From: an uncultured Prevotellaceae bacterium
GTDB taxonomy: Bacteria; Bacteroidota; Bacteroidia; Bacteroidales; Bacteroidaceae
NCBI GenBank assembly: GCA_902761605.1
Contig: CACWLC010000032.1
Location: forward strand, 1-37,949
Length of the DNA: 37,949 bases
Reading direction: 5' to 3'
Within the stretch, counting starts at the first letter, position 1, and every line of letters starts with the position of its first letter. A program made the translations under genes and the position numbers. Positions 8,100 through 17,927 of this stretch are shown piece by piece. The notes below the pieces were generated by a model. It worked only from the letters and a program-made list of their open reading frames with translations, searched no databases and had not been told where the DNA came from.

Positions 8100-8107
8100 T
8101 AATTTTG
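8100..8107 (+). promoter_or_regulatory. -7 element for prmA
   Basis: TAATTTTG, 20 nt upstream of the prmA ATG. The -33 box is not clear. The promoter faces away from the box pair at 8027-8057. Confidence 0.45.
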
Positions 8108-8127
8108 CACCGAAATTTAACATCAAG

Positions 8128-8991
8128 ATGAAATATTACGAAGTGAAATTCGGGATTGTTCCCATGAATGACGATTCTCGCGACGTACTTGCGGCAATGG
8201 CTGGAGAGGCTGGTTTTGAAACCTTCGAGGAATCGGAAGAAGGGCTTACGGGATATGTACAACAGGAGCTGTTCGACGAGAATGCCCTGAAGTCTGTCAT
8301 CGAGGATTTTCCCTTTGAAGGCACCAGCATCAGTTATGAAGTATGTGAAGCTGAGGATAAGGACTGGAATGAGCAGTGGGAACAGGAAGGATTTGAACCT
8401 ATAGTTGTCGGAGGCGCCATTGTCGTTCATGATGGAAGACATCTGCCTGAGGGAGATTACCAGATTTCTATAGAGATTGATGCGAAACTGGCCTTCGGAA
8501 CAGGAACTCACGAAACCACAAGAATGGTTTGCGCAACACTTCTCTCTCTTCTCAACAATCCTGAGCGGAGCTCGCCCAATCCCCGCGTACTTGACTGTGG
8601 CACAGGAACGGGCATCCTCTCAATATGTGCTTTGAAGCTTGGAGCATGTGAGGCCGTTGGCTATGATATCGATGAGTGGAGTGTGGATAACGCACGACAT
8701 AATGCTGTGATAAATAGAGTTGACGACAAGTTCACATCACTACTTGGCGATGCTATGATATTAAATAATGTGGAAGGAGTATTTGATATCGTACTTGCAA
8801 ACATCAATCGTAATATCCTGCTTGCAGATATGCCGATGTTCTGCAAAAAGATGGCCAAAGGCGGAAAACTGATTCTGAGCGGATTCTATACAGAGGATAT
8901 CCCAATGTTAGTGGAAAAGGCTAATACCCTCGGACTTCATCTCGAGAGTAAGAAATCAGATAATAACTGGGCTTGTATCATACTGAGTTAA
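8128..8991 (+). CDS. prmA: ribosomal protein L11 methyltransferase
   Basis: A SAM-dependent methyltransferase that trimethylates ribosomal protein L11. The length (287 aa) matches PrmA (about 290). The N-terminal L11-recognition part is followed by a Rossmann domain with FGTGTHETTRM (about residue 124), the SAM motif VLDCGTGTGILSICALKLGA, an acidic motif AVGYDIDEWSV and the catalytic-loop motif VLANINRNIL. It is monocistronic. Its TAA stop overlaps that of the convergent GH25 gene by four bases. Confidence 0.96.
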   Translation: MKYYEVKFGIVPMNDDSRDVLAAMAGEAGFETFEESEEGLTGYVQQELFDENALKSVIEDFPFEGTSISYEVCEAEDKDWNEQWEQEGFEPIVVGGAIVVHDGRHLPEGDYQISIEIDAKLAFGTGTHETTRMVCATLLSLLNNPERSSPNPRVLDCGTGTGILSICALKLGACEAVGYDIDEWSVDNARHNAVINRVDDKFTSLLGDAMILNNVEGVFDIVLANINRNILLADMPMFCKKMAKGGKLILSGFYTEDIPMLVEKANTLGLHLESKKSDNNWACIILS

Positions 8992-9887
8992 TCTGCACTA
9001 TAGGCCTTCTCACCTATAGTCTCTTGTGAGCCTATCGTCATCTGACGAAGGTCATAGTATGAGCCGTTGTAGATATTAAAGTCTACGTTGCCCTTGATTC
9101 CAGGAAGACGTCCTGCGTCAGTATGCTGCCAGAACTTCCAGCTGCCTTTGTATTCAAGGGAGTCAACATAATAATGAGCTATCCAGTATGGATAATCATT
9201 AAAGATGGAATCACTGAGATATCGCATCTTAAATTTAAAATAGGTGTAGATTATCGGCTTCACCTGATAGTGTTTCTCCACGATACCCAACCATTGGAGA
9301 ACAGAAGCCTTAAACTCTGCATCCGTCTGGTTCTTAGGCTTATGCTCCACATCGAGCACAGGAGGGAGGTCACCATTCTCGAGTTTTGCCACCTTAAGAA
9401 AGTTATATGCCTGTTGTTCTGCCGGAGAGTGAACACTATAGAAATGATATGCCCCTCGGGTAAAGCCATTCTCACGTGCCTGATAGAAATTCTCGTGGAA
9501 GTTCTCGTCAGTCTGTGTGGCTCCCTCTGTGGCCTTAATCATAATAAAACGAATAGGACACTTGTTGATCATTCCCTCATCCTTCAACTTATCCCAGTTG
9601 ATGCGTCCCTGATGATGGGAGATGTCTATGCCGTGAATCTCATAGCCTTCGGGATAACTAACATCGCCATAGAGAGCTCTCCATCGGAATCCGAATGGCG
9701 ATACGAAGAAATAGTAGAAGAACCAAATGTAGCCCGCCACAATGGCTGCACCACCTATCCACCATCCCCATGAAGGAACCTTCTGTAGGATACGTATCAA
9801 GATGTTTGGCCGACGCTTGCCCTTTGGACCATGATAGGTATGGGTAGTGCCGATGCCCTTGCGGCGGACTACACGTTTCTTAGACAT
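8988..9887 (-). CDS. membrane-anchored GH25 muramidase (lysozyme-like)
   Basis: A 299-aa protein with a very basic N-terminus (residues 1-30), one transmembrane segment (about 42-63) and a GH25 domain from about residue 85 to the end. The catalytic-site motifs are GIDISHHQG (D88) and LPPVLDVEHKP (D179, E181). FIMIKATEGATQTD, RGAYHFYSV and PIIYTYFKF are also typical. GH25 enzymes cut the MurNAc-GlcNAc bond of peptidoglycan. The type II membrane topology places the domain in the periplasm, so a role in remodelling the cell's own wall is likely. It starts 6 nt after the pfp stop, so it shares that transcript. Confidence 0.93.
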   Translation of the reverse strand: MSKKRVVRRKGIGTTHTYHGPKGKRRPNILIRILQKVPSWGWWIGGAAIVAGYIWFFYYFFVSPFGFRWRALYGDVSYPEGYEIHGIDISHHQGRINWDKLKDEGMINKCPIRFIMIKATEGATQTDENFHENFYQARENGFTRGAYHFYSVHSPAEQQAYNFLKVAKLENGDLPPVLDVEHKPKNQTDAEFKASVLQWLGIVEKHYQVKPIIYTYFKFKMRYLSDSIFNDYPYWIAHYYVDSLEYKGSWKFWQHTDAGRLPGIKGNVDFNIYNGSYYDLRQMTIGSQETIGEKAYSAD

Positions 9888-9893
9888 CAGAGA

Positions 9894-11531
9894 TTACTTA
9901 GCCTGCTCGAGAGCAAGAGTCTTGGTAGGCTGGTCGCAAACCTCTGTAGGTCCCCAGTACTGGATAGGACCAGGATATACGTAAGCTGTCTTACGAGCCC
10001 ACTCATCACGATGAGCAGCAAACTCCTTGAATGGAGCACCGTCGAGCTCAACGAGAGCCTTACGGATAACAGGCTTCATCTCACCAGCACGCTTCTCCAT
10101 GTTCATCATCATTGTGATGGGCACACCACCAGCAATCCACTGCTCTGCAGGAGCTGTTGTGTTCTTAACGATAGCCATATAACCTGTCTTGCCGTTAGCA
10201 ATCAGCTGAGCTGCTGAGGTACCAAGAGCATAGCAGTAGTCGGCATCGAAGTTAGAAGGAGCAGCGCAACGTCCCTCGTAACCGAAGAAGTGGTGCTGAG
10301 CTGAGAACTTACCAGTGTACTTGCCTTCCTTCTTCATCTTCTCGAGCTTCTGAGCTACCATTGTTGAGAGCAGCTTCTCGGTCTCGATCAGAGATACCTG
10401 TACGTTTCCGTGTGGGTCGCGGTCGAGAGCCAGCTGACGAGCAACACCTGTAGGCAGGCTGTTGAATACAGCAAGATTCTCATCAGTCAGGTGAGCCTTA
10501 ACGAAGTCGATCGACTCGTGACGATCCAGCTCCTTAGCCTCTGGCATAGCCAGAACGTCGTTCAGCTGAGCAATCAGCTTCTTGATAGCAGGAATGAACT
10601 CGATAACACCCTCAGGGATGATAACAGTACCGAAGTTGTTACCATCAGCAGCACGCTGGCAAACAGCGTTAGCGATGTATGTTACGATATCGTCGAGGCT
10701 CATACCCTTCTGCTCGATCTCCTCAGAAACGAGACAGATATTTGGCTGAGTCTGCAGGGCGCACTCCAGAGCGATGTGAGATGCTGAGCGACCCATTACC
10801 TTAATGAAGTGCCAGTACTTACGTGCTGAGTTACAGTCGCGCTCAATGTTACCAATCAGCTCAGAGTATGTCTTACAAGCTGTATCGAAACCGAATGAAG
10901 TCTCAATCTGATCGTTCTTCAGGTCACCGTCGATAGTCTTAGGACAACCGATTACCTGTACACCGTAGTTCTTGGCAGCATAGTACTCAGCCAGTACACA
11001 AGCGTTGGTGTTAGAGTCGTCACCACCGATAATAACGATAGCCTTGATGTCGAGCTCACGGATAATCTCCAGACCCTTCTCAAACTGATCCACCTTCTCC
11101 AGCTTTGTACGGCCAGAACCAATCATATCAAAACCACCAGTGTTACGATACTCGTCGATAATCTCTGGAGTCAGTTCCATATAATTATGGTCTACCAGAC
11201 CACCAGGACCCAGGATGAAACCAAAGAGACGGTTCTCAGGATTAAGCTTCTTTATCTGATCGAAAAGACCTGTAATAACGTTGTGACCACCAGGAGCCTG
11301 ACCACCAGAAAGAATGATACCCACGTTCATCTTCTTATTATTAGCCTCTGTAGCGGGTTCAAACTCTACGATAGGCATACCATAAGTATTAGGGAACAGT
11401 TTCTTAATCTCTTCCTGATCACCTACACTCTGAGTAGCGGCGCCTTCCTTGATTTTTACAGCACCCTGAAGAGCCTTTGGCAGCTTTGGCTGATAAGCAG
11501 CTCTTGCGATTTGCAATGCACTTTTTTCCAT
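9894..11531 (-). CDS. pfp: pyrophosphate-fructose-6-phosphate 1-phosphotransferase
   Basis: Reversibly phosphorylates fructose-6-phosphate with PPi. The 545-aa length matches the long PPi-PFK clade. PPi use is supported by GGDDSN (169-174), where the second Asp replaces the Gly of ATP enzymes, and by Lys in PKTIDGDL (197-204), where ATP enzymes have Gly. The catalytic Asp is D201. The phosphate-binding loop [12 protein letters not shown] is at 73-84 and the substrate motif [16 protein letters not shown] near 260. The other, ATP-type PFK of this window is at 19962-20939. It is first in a two-gene unit with the GH25 gene. Confidence 0.96.
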   Translation of the reverse strand: MEKSALQIARAAYQPKLPKALQGAVKIKEGAATQSVGDQEEIKKLFPNTYGMPIVEFEPATEANNKKMNVGIILSGGQAPGGHNVITGLFDQIKKLNPENRLFGFILGPGGLVDHNYMELTPEIIDEYRNTGGFDMIGSGRTKLEKVDQFEKGLEIIRELDIKAIVIIGGDDSNTNACVLAEYYAAKNYGVQVIGCPKTIDGDLKNDQIETSFGFDTACKTYSELIGNIERDCNSARKYWHFIKVMGRSASHIALECALQTQPNICLVSEEIEQKGMSLDDIVTYIANAVCQRAADGNNFGTVIIPEGVIEFIPAIKKLIAQLNDVLAMPEAKELDRHESIDFVKAHLTDENLAVFNSLPTGVARQLALDRDPHGNVQVSLIETEKLLSTMVAQKLEKMKKEGKYTGKFSAQHHFFGYEGRCAAPSNFDADYCYALGTSAAQLIANGKTGYMAIVKNTTAPAEQWIAGGVPITMMMNMEKRAGEMKPVIRKALVELDGAPFKEFAAHRDEWARKTAYVYPGPIQYWGPTEVCDQPTKTLALEQAK

Positions 11532-11576
11532 AATCTAAAAATGTTTATTTTGAATGAATATTTGGTCTTCGGACTG

Positions 11577-11584
11577 CAAAATTA
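11577..11584 (-). promoter_or_regulatory. -7 element for pfp
   Basis: TAATTTTG on the reverse strand, 45 nt upstream of the pfp ATG. A TTTC 21 nt upstream may serve as the -33 box. Confidence 0.5.
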
Positions 11585-11657
11585 ATTAATTTATGTCAGA
11601 AAATAGAAAGAAATTAAGCGAAAAACAACATTTTAATATTTTTTTTAGATACATTAT

Positions 11658-11688
11658 CTTGCGAATCCAATATTTTTGATTATCTTTG
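11658..11688 (+). promoter_or_regulatory. sigma-ABfr-type promoter of the 11.7-17.8 kb operon
   Basis: CTTG (11658-11661), 19 nt, TATCTTTG (11681-11688). The -7 box is a perfect match and lies 42 nt upstream of the ATG at 11731. Confidence 0.7.
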
Positions 11689-11730
11689 CTTACTGAATAT
11701 ATCAAAATAAACAAAATTGGAGGAAAAAAT

Positions 11731-11997
11731 ATGGCGAACAAAAGAGTATTAAAGAAAGCAATTCACGGAGTATGTGACGAACTTTTTGCAGAAGCAGTAG
11801 CTTTAATGCATTATGGAGAAAAAGGTCAAAAAGAGAATGCAAAAGCACAACTTTATGCTATCGCAAAGATGGAAGATGAGTGTATTCGTAGAGTATCCCA
11901 CCCAGAACCAGGCATGAAGGCAAATGCTTACTTCAAAGATCTTAGAGAGAAGTTTGCTGCACAGCTAAGTGATATTGTAGATCAAATGAACGGATAA
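11731..11997 (+). CDS. small helical protein of unknown function
   Basis: An 88-aa protein that I do not recognise. It is predicted to be almost wholly alpha-helical and rich in Ala, Lys and Glu, with no signal peptide or membrane segment. Start choice: the frame is open upstream to a TTG at 11686, but that lies in the promoter. The ATG at 11731 is preceded at 7 nt by TGGAGG (11718-11723), a strong Shine-Dalgarno site, which is uncommon in this phylum. The stop overlaps the next ATG as TAATG. As the strongly initiated first gene of the operon it may be abundant; that is inference. Confidence 0.85.
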   Translation: MANKRVLKKAIHGVCDELFAEAVALMHYGEKGQKENAKAQLYAIAKMEDECIRRVSHPEPGMKANAYFKDLREKFAAQLSDIVDQMNG

Positions 11998-12545
11998 TGG
12001 GTTTTTGTAACTGGCTTTTATATAAGAAGATGGGATGGTCTGTTGAAGTAACACAAGACCATCCTGACAAATATATTATCTGTCTGGCTCCACACACTAG
12101 TAATTGGGATTTTGTTATCGGACAACTATATACCCGCGCTGAAGGGATGAAGAACAATTTCCTTATGAAAAAGGAATGGTTCTTTTGGCCTTTAGGACCT
12201 ATTTTCAAGAAGATGGGAGGAATCCCCGTATACCGTCAGAAGCACACAAGCATGACAGACTCAATGGCAGAGACAGCAAAAGCTGCAAAAACGTTCCATC
12301 TGTGTATTACACCAGAAGGCACACGTTCTGCTAATCCTGAGTGGAAGAAAGGATTCTATTTCATTGCACTGAAAGCAGGATTGCCAATTCTTCTCTATGG
12401 TGTGGATTACGAGAAGAAACTCATAAAATGTACGAAGACCATTATCCCCTCAGGCGATCTGGAGAAAGACATGCGAGAGATAAAACTCTATTTTAAGGAT
12501 TTCAAAGGCAAGAAACCCGAGAATTTTACTATAGGAGAGATATAA
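11997..12545 (+). CDS. PlsC-like lysophospholipid acyltransferase family protein
   Basis: A 182-aa member of the acyltransferase family that acylates lysophosphatidate or related lipids at the inner membrane. The HX4D catalytic motif is HTSNWD (H33, D38) and the phosphate-binding motif is PEGTRS (106-111). LGPIFKKMGGIPVYRQ (66-81) fits the third family block. It is shorter than PlsC proper (about 240 aa) and lacks an obvious N-terminal membrane helix. It is closer to the short family of predicted acyltransferases common in Bacteroidota, so the acceptor is not certain. It is coupled to both neighbours: a 1-nt overlap upstream and a directly abutting ATG downstream. Confidence 0.88.
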   Translation: MGFCNWLLYKKMGWSVEVTQDHPDKYIICLAPHTSNWDFVIGQLYTRAEGMKNNFLMKKEWFFWPLGPIFKKMGGIPVYRQKHTSMTDSMAETAKAAKTFHLCITPEGTRSANPEWKKGFYFIALKAGLPILLYGVDYEKKLIKCTKTIIPSGDLEKDMREIKLYFKDFKGKKPENFTIGEI

Positions 12546-15506
12546 ATGATCATATCCTGTGAAGAAACGGAAAAGTTAAGGTGGATGGTGAGAGTGTTGC
12601 TGATATTATTCACTATTCACTGTTCACCATTCTCTCTTTCCGCCTCACCAGCACCAAAATCAAAACCAAAGAAGAAAGTACAGCAGGTTCAGCAAAGTCC
12701 GCTTGAGAAATCTCTTTCCAGCTACTTTAATTCATATAAGGTAGAAGGACAGGTGATACGTAACAAGATAAAATTCGAGAAAGTTGTAATCAACGATTCT
12801 CTTATGACGGTATGTGTTGTTGCCAATGCTGCTTTCGGAGAGCAGATGTTCACTCCTGATAATACTGAGAAGACTTATAGCGATGTCAAGGCACTGCTGC
12901 CTGACAGTTTGCAGACATGGGGACTGCGCATAGAGTCAGGAGGTTGGGATATCAGAGATCTTGTAGCCAACTATCGCAGGACTACCCCTGACGCATCTCG
13001 CGCTTGGAAAAATACTTATAAAGGAACCCCCTGGGTAAGTAATGCCTCACGCCCCTACTCTATCAGCAATGGTCTGAATAACAGGCACTTCTCTATATGG
13101 GCGAGTCATGGTATATATTACAATATTGCCAAGAACAAATGGACTTGGCAGCGAGTCCCTCTGTTTTGTACCAGCGAGGATCTCTTTACGCAGACAATAG
13201 TAGTGCCTTATCTCATCCCTATGCTGGAGAAGGCAGGAGCTGTGGTGTTCACCCCTCGTGAACGCGACTGGCAGAAGAATGAGGTGATAGTAGACAATGA
13301 CTCTGTAGCCACAGGATATGCAGAACATCCCAATCACAAGAACTGGCAACAAGCCCCACTTCCCGGATTCGCTCTCCATCAGGGAAACTATGTCGATAAT
13401 GAGAATCCCTTTGAGGCGGGAACAGCACGTATCATCGAGACTACAGAACATCATAATCACCAGAGCACGATAAGTTATCAACCTAACATCCCCGAGGCTG
13501 GGAAATATGCTGTCTATGTAAGCTATCAGACAGTCGAATGCAGTACCGACGATGCCCGTTATACTGTATGGCATAAGGGCGTGCCAACAGAATTTCATGT
13601 GAATCAGCAGATGGGAGGTTCTACATGGGTATATCTTGGCACTTTCGATTTCGGCGAGGGTTCTTCTGAGGCTAATCGAGTGGTGCTGTCAAACCTCAGT
13701 TCTAAGAAAGGTCTCGTTACTGCTGATGCTGTAAGATTCGGAGGTGGTATGGGAAATATCGAACGTGGAGGGATGCTTAGTGGCATGCCCCGCTGTTTGG
13801 AGGCTTCACGTTATTATGCTCAGTGGGCAGGAATGCCGTATAGCGTATATCACACTAAAGATGATGACTATGGTGATGATATTAATACCCGTTCTAACAT
13901 GACAAATCTGCTTGGCGGAGGATCATGTTATATGCCTGACACCACAGGACGAAAGGTGCCCATCGAACTGTCATTAGCTGTACACAGCGATGCAGGCTAT
14001 ACACTTGATGGAAAGAGAAATACTGGTACTCTCAGTATCTGTATGACAACCTTCCGCGACTCTACTCTCAATGCAGGATTTACCCGTCTTGCATCACGTG
14101 ACCTCGCAGACGAACTCCTAAGTGCACTGCCAAGCGATATCCTGAAGAAATACGGCAAATGGAATATCCGCGAGCTCTACGACAGGAACTACTCTGAGTG
14201 TCGTGTGCCAGAGGTGCCGAGTGCCATCCTTGAGATGCTCTCACACCAGAACTTCGCAGATATGAAGATGGCACAGGATCCGAATTTCAAATTCGACCTC
14301 GCACGTTCTATTTACAAGGTGTTGTTGCGTTATACGGCAAGGATGCATAACACCAGCTATACCGTACAACCACTGATGCCCGAGGACATGAGTGTAAGTC
14401 TCACAGACAAGGGCGAGGCGAAGATATCATGGACCACAGTAGAGGATGCCCTTGAACCTACCGCCCACCCTACATCCTTTATATTATATACTGCAAAGGA
14501 TGACAGCGACTATGACAACGGACAGATAATCTCAAAATCCCCAGCAATAGTAAAACTTGAACCCGACAAACTCTACTCCTTCCGTGTGGCAGCAGTCAAC
14601 GATGGCGGAGAGAGTTTCCCCAGCGAGGTGGTATCGTGTCTCTATAATCCCACATCTCAGAAACAGGTGCTTATCGTGAATGGTTTCCATCGTCTGGCAT
14701 CGCCTGAGGTTGTGGATGGTCTCGCAAGTCAAGGTTTCGACATGACTCAGGATCATGGTGTGAGTCATGGTCTCACTGCAGGATGGAGAGGCATACAGAC
14801 AAACTTTGATAAGTTCCGTATGGGTAAGGAAGGGCCTACAGGTCTTGGATTCACCAACGACTCTCTTGCCGGACATTTCTATGGCGGTAACGATTTCGAC
14901 TATATCCGGACACATGCTAAGGCTATTGCCTCTGCCCACAGATACAGCATCGCCAGTTGTTCTACGAAGGCGATAGAAAAAGGATATACCACCCTCGAGG
15001 GATATGAGATGACAGACCTCATTCTCGGATTAGAGCGTGCTGATGGTTATTCTCTGGTACAGGGTAAGACTTTTACCCCAGAGCTGCAGGCACATCTCAG
15101 AGCTTTCACAAGTCAGGGAGGAAATCTGCTGGTTAGCGGAAGTTATATAGGACGTGACATGCGAATGCAACATGAGCGTAAGTTTCTTGAAGATGTTCTG
15201 AAATGTCAGTATTACGGTACTAACAACGACTCTCTACGCAGTGATACGATACAGGGATTGGGATTGACCTTCACTTTCTATCGTACACCTAATCATAAGC
15301 ATTATGCAGCAGATCATCCTGACTGTCTCCTGCCTCTCTCACCTGCTTTCCCAGCAATGAAATACGGTGATGATCAGGCGGCATGTATCGCATATAGCGG
15401 TACTGACTATCGTGTACTCACTATGGGATTCCCCTTTGAGTGTATCACTGAGGAACAGAAACGTGAGGCAATAATGCGAGGTATACTAAAATTCTTATTA
15501 CAATAA
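12546..15506 (+). CDS. large exported divergent N-acetylmuramoyl-L-alanine amidase-like protein (often labelled xanthan lyase)
   Basis: A 986-aa multidomain protein. A hydrophobic segment (residues about 14-33) acts as signal peptide; an internal ATG at 12585 (residue 14) may be the real start. An amidase_3-like fold is suggested by SHG (H188), LAVHSDAGY (H480) and VPSAILEMLSHQN (E563), which fit the zinc ligands and catalytic Glu. The fold is interrupted by a beta-rich golvesin-like insert (about 300-400). An FN3 domain follows (about 605-695), then a C-terminal alpha/beta domain (about 700-986) starting QVLIVNGFHR. Proteins of this layout are annotated xanthan lyase in Bacteroidota, a name with little support here. 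Peptidoglycan cleavage is inference. It directly abuts the acyltransferase gene. Confidence 0.75.
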   Translation: MIISCEETEKLRWMVRVLLILFTIHCSPFSLSASPAPKSKPKKKVQQVQQSPLEKSLSSYFNSYKVEGQVIRNKIKFEKVVINDSLMTVCVVANAAFGEQMFTPDNTEKTYSDVKALLPDSLQTWGLRIESGGWDIRDLVANYRRTTPDASRAWKNTYKGTPWVSNASRPYSISNGLNNRHFSIWASHGIYYNIAKNKWTWQRVPLFCTSEDLFTQTIVVPYLIPMLEKAGAVVFTPRERDWQKNEVIVDNDSVATGYAEHPNHKNWQQAPLPGFALHQGNYVDNENPFEAGTARIIETTEHHNHQSTISYQPNIPEAGKYAVYVSYQTVECSTDDARYTVWHKGVPTEFHVNQQMGGSTWVYLGTFDFGEGSSEANRVVLSNLSSKKGLVTADAVRFGGGMGNIERGGMLSGMPRCLEASRYYAQWAGMPYSVYHTKDDDYGDDINTRSNMTNLLGGGSCYMPDTTGRKVPIELSLAVHSDAGYTLDGKRNTGTLSICMTTFRDSTLNAGFTRLASRDLADELLSALPSDILKKYGKWNIRELYDRNYSECRVPEVPSAILEMLSHQNFADMKMAQDPNFKFDLARSIYKVLLRYTARMHNTSYTVQPLMPEDMSVSLTDKGEAKISWTTVEDALEPTAHPTSFILYTAKDDSDYDNGQIISKSPAIVKLEPDKLYSFRVAAVNDGGESFPSEVVSCLYNPTSQKQVLIVNGFHRLASPEVVDGLASQGFDMTQDHGVSHGLTAGWRGIQTNFDKFRMGKEGPTGLGFTNDSLAGHFYGGNDFDYIRTHAKAIASAHRYSIASCSTKAIEKGYTTLEGYEMTDLILGLERADGYSLVQGKTFTPELQAHLRAFTSQGGNLLVSGSYIGRDMRMQHERKFLEDVLKCQYYGTNNDSLRSDTIQGLGLTFTFYRTPNHKHYAADHPDCLLPLSPAFPAMKYGDDQAACIAYSGTDYRVLTMGFPFECITEEQKREAIMRGILKFLLQ

Positions 15507-15533
15507 TCATAAACTTTTTAACACCTACCAATT

Positions 15534-15878
15534 ATGAAGATTCAAGCAAACTCATCAGGGACACGCAGTATCGAAGTAGAAGAACTGCACTTAGAAACAA
15601 TCGAGAAGTATCAATTGTTCCGTGATCTTATTGATTCCAACGGATATGTTGACGAACAGGTTCTCGACAAGCTGAAATTTAATGTCCGTGCTCTCTTAGA
15701 GTCACAGGCTGCTATCGACAAAGAACTTCTAAACCTCTGTCTCGACGTGATCTATCATCCAAACATGAAGGCTTACGGACTTCAGCAGCTGGTTCTGCTC
15801 TATATCAACTGGAAGAATCAGGGCAACGAAAATCTCGGAAGCACAACGAGGTCGATACAGGGAACACCGTTTAATTAA
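15534..15878 (+). CDS. conserved-looking small protein of unknown function
   Basis: A 114-aa soluble protein that I do not recognise. The middle (residues about 20-100) is helical, with LETIEKYQLFRDLIDSNGY and LLNLCLDVIYHPNMKAY. The ends are polar and probably disordered. It has no signal peptide. It lies 27 nt after the amidase-like gene and 10 nt before the radical SAM gene, so it is part of the same operon. It has no Shine-Dalgarno site, unlike the first gene of the unit. Confidence 0.78.
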   Translation: MKIQANSSGTRSIEVEELHLETIEKYQLFRDLIDSNGYVDEQVLDKLKFNVRALLESQAAIDKELLNLCLDVIYHPNMKAYGLQQLVLLYINWKNQGNENLGSTTRSIQGTPFN

Positions 15879-15888
15879 ACTTTCAACT

Positions 15889-17841
15889 TTGGAATATAGA
15901 CTGACGGATTTCCTGCCAACGACGAAAAAAGAGTTGGAACTCAGAGGATGGGACGAAGTAGATGTAATCCTGTTTTCTGGCGATGCCTATGTGGATCATC
16001 CTGCCTTTGGAGCTGCTGTCATAGGACGAACACTCGAGGCTGCAGGTTATCGTGTGGCTATAGTGCCACAACCTGACTGGCATGGAGACTACCGAGACTT
16101 TAAGAAGCTGGGGCGTCCAAGACTCTTCTTTGGTATCGCACCTGGCTGTATGGACTCGATGGTAAACAAATATACCGCTGCCCGCCGTCTGCGCTCTGAG
16201 GATGCATACAGTCCTGATGGTCGACATGATATGCGCCCGGAATATCCGACAATAGTCTATACAAAAATTCTTAAAGAACTGTATCCTGACGTACCAGTTA
16301 TACTCGGAGGTATCGAGGCTTCGCTTCGACGTGTGACACATTATGACTACTGGCAGGATAAGCTGCGCCCATGTATCCTCTGCGACTCTGGCGCTGATAT
16401 GATAACATACGGCATGGGCGAAAAGACCACTATCGCTCTTGCAGAACAGATTGCCTTAGGACGAAACATCAAAGATATCCGTGAACTTCCACAGACCGTA
16501 TATCTCGCACGCAAGGAAGATATATTAGGGGGTATTACAGAAAAGGATATCGTGATGCATAGCCATGAGGAGTGTCTTCGTAACAAACGTGCTCAGGCAG
16601 AGAATTTCCGGCACGTCGAAGAACAGTCGAACATGATGCATGCCCAGAGGCTAATACAGGGTGTGGGCAATAAGTATGTCGTAGTGAATCCTCCCTATCC
16701 TCCAATGACAACAGAGGAGCTTGATGCATCATTCGATCTGCCATATACCCGTCTGCCACATCCAAAATACAAGGGAAAGAGGATTCCTGCCTTCGAGATG
16801 ATCAAATTCTCTGTGAATATCCATCGCGGATGTTTCGGAGGATGCGCTTTCTGTACCATCTCGGCACATCAGGGAAAATTTATCACCTGCCGTTCTAAGG
16901 AGAGCATCCTCAAAGAGGTTAAGCAAGTAATAGAGATGCAAGACTTCAAAGGTTATCTCTCAGATCTTGGTGGCCCTTCTGCAAATATGTATGGTATGCA
17001 CGGACGTAATCTTGCGGCATGTGAGAAATGTAAACGCCCCAGTTGTATACATCCGCAGATATGTCCTAACCTCGACACAAATCATCAGAAACTCTTGGAT
17101 ATCTATCATGCCGTCGATGCTCTGCCCGGAATAAAGAAGAGTTTCATTGGCAGTGGTGTGCGCTATGACCTTTTGTTACATCGAAGTAAAGATGAGGCTG
17201 CCAATCGTGCGGCTCAGGAATACACTCGTGAACTGATATGTAATCACGTCAGTGGACGACTGAAAGTTGCCCCAGAGCATACTTCAGATCGTGTGCTTAT
17301 GCACATGCGGAAACCTTCTTTCAAGCAGTTCTATGAGTTTAAGCGTATCTTCGACCGTATTAATCGTGAGGAGAATCTGCGACAACAGATAATACCATAT
17401 TTCATATCCTCGCATCCAGGATGTCAGGAGGCAGATATGGCAGAGCTCGCTGTACTTACTAAGGAGCTTGATTTCCACCTGGAGCAGGTGCAGGACTTTA
17501 CTCCCACACCTATGACAGTTTCTACAGAAGCTTGGTATACAGGATATGATCCCTACACTCTGGAACCTGTCTTCTCTGCGAAGAGTCCAAAAGAGAAACT
17601 TGCCCAAAGACAGTATTTCTTCTGGTATAAACCTGAAGAGCGTCGTAACATAGAGCAGAGTCTGAAACGTATAGGACGCCCTGATCTTATTAAGAAGCTA
17701 TATGAAGGTCAGGCACCTGTATATAATACCCAGAAATCGTATGGTGCCCCTAAGTCGTATAATCCTAATTTCAAGAATGGCTCTCGCCCTGTAGAATCGA
17801 AAAAAGATAAGAGGAAACGTCCTGGTAATAAGAAATATTAG
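15889..17841 (+). CDS. ygiQ: YgiQ-family radical SAM protein
   Basis: A 650-aa radical SAM protein of the YgiQ family (UPF0313); its reaction is not established. The N-terminal domain opens with FLPTTKKELELRGWDEVDVI and GDAYVDHPAFG. The 4Fe-4S cluster motif is RGCFGGCAFC (C315, C319, C322). A second Cys group CEKCKRPSCIHPQICPN and the typical SGRLKVAPEHTSDRVL, SSHPGCQ and QVQDFTPTPMTVSTEAWYTG follow. The last about 50 residues are basic and variable. The start is a TTG: there is no in-frame ATG before the conserved N-terminus, and the TTG lies 10 nt after the preceding stop. It is the last gene of the five-gene operon. Confidence 0.94.
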   Translation: MEYRLTDFLPTTKKELELRGWDEVDVILFSGDAYVDHPAFGAAVIGRTLEAAGYRVAIVPQPDWHGDYRDFKKLGRPRLFFGIAPGCMDSMVNKYTAARRLRSEDAYSPDGRHDMRPEYPTIVYTKILKELYPDVPVILGGIEASLRRVTHYDYWQDKLRPCILCDSGADMITYGMGEKTTIALAEQIALGRNIKDIRELPQTVYLARKEDILGGITEKDIVMHSHEECLRNKRAQAENFRHVEEQSNMMHAQRLIQGVGNKYVVVNPPYPPMTTEELDASFDLPYTRLPHPKYKGKRIPAFEMIKFSVNIHRGCFGGCAFCTISAHQGKFITCRSKESILKEVKQVIEMQDFKGYLSDLGGPSANMYGMHGRNLAACEKCKRPSCIHPQICPNLDTNHQKLLDIYHAVDALPGIKKSFIGSGVRYDLLLHRSKDEAANRAAQEYTRELICNHVSGRLKVAPEHTSDRVLMHMRKPSFKQFYEFKRIFDRINREENLRQQIIPYFISSHPGCQEADMAELAVLTKELDFHLEQVQDFTPTPMTVSTEAWYTGYDPYTLEPVFSAKSPKEKLAQRQYFFWYKPEERRNIEQSLKRIGRPDLIKKLYEGQAPVYNTQKSYGAPKSYNPNFKNGSRPVESKKDKRKRPGNKKY

Positions 17842-17859
17842 CAGATTTACGTCTGAAAA

Positions 17860-17891
17860 TTTGCGTATATCCCAAAAATTGTCTACCTTTG
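17860..17891 (+). promoter_or_regulatory. sigma-ABfr-type promoter of tRNA-Arg
   Basis: TTTG (17860-17863), 20 nt, TACCTTTG (17884-17891). The -7 box has the same sequence as that of the tRNA-Gly/Leu promoter. Confidence 0.8.
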
Positions 17892-17927
17892 CAGCCGATT
17901 TCCAGATAAAGGAATCAAAATAATGAT

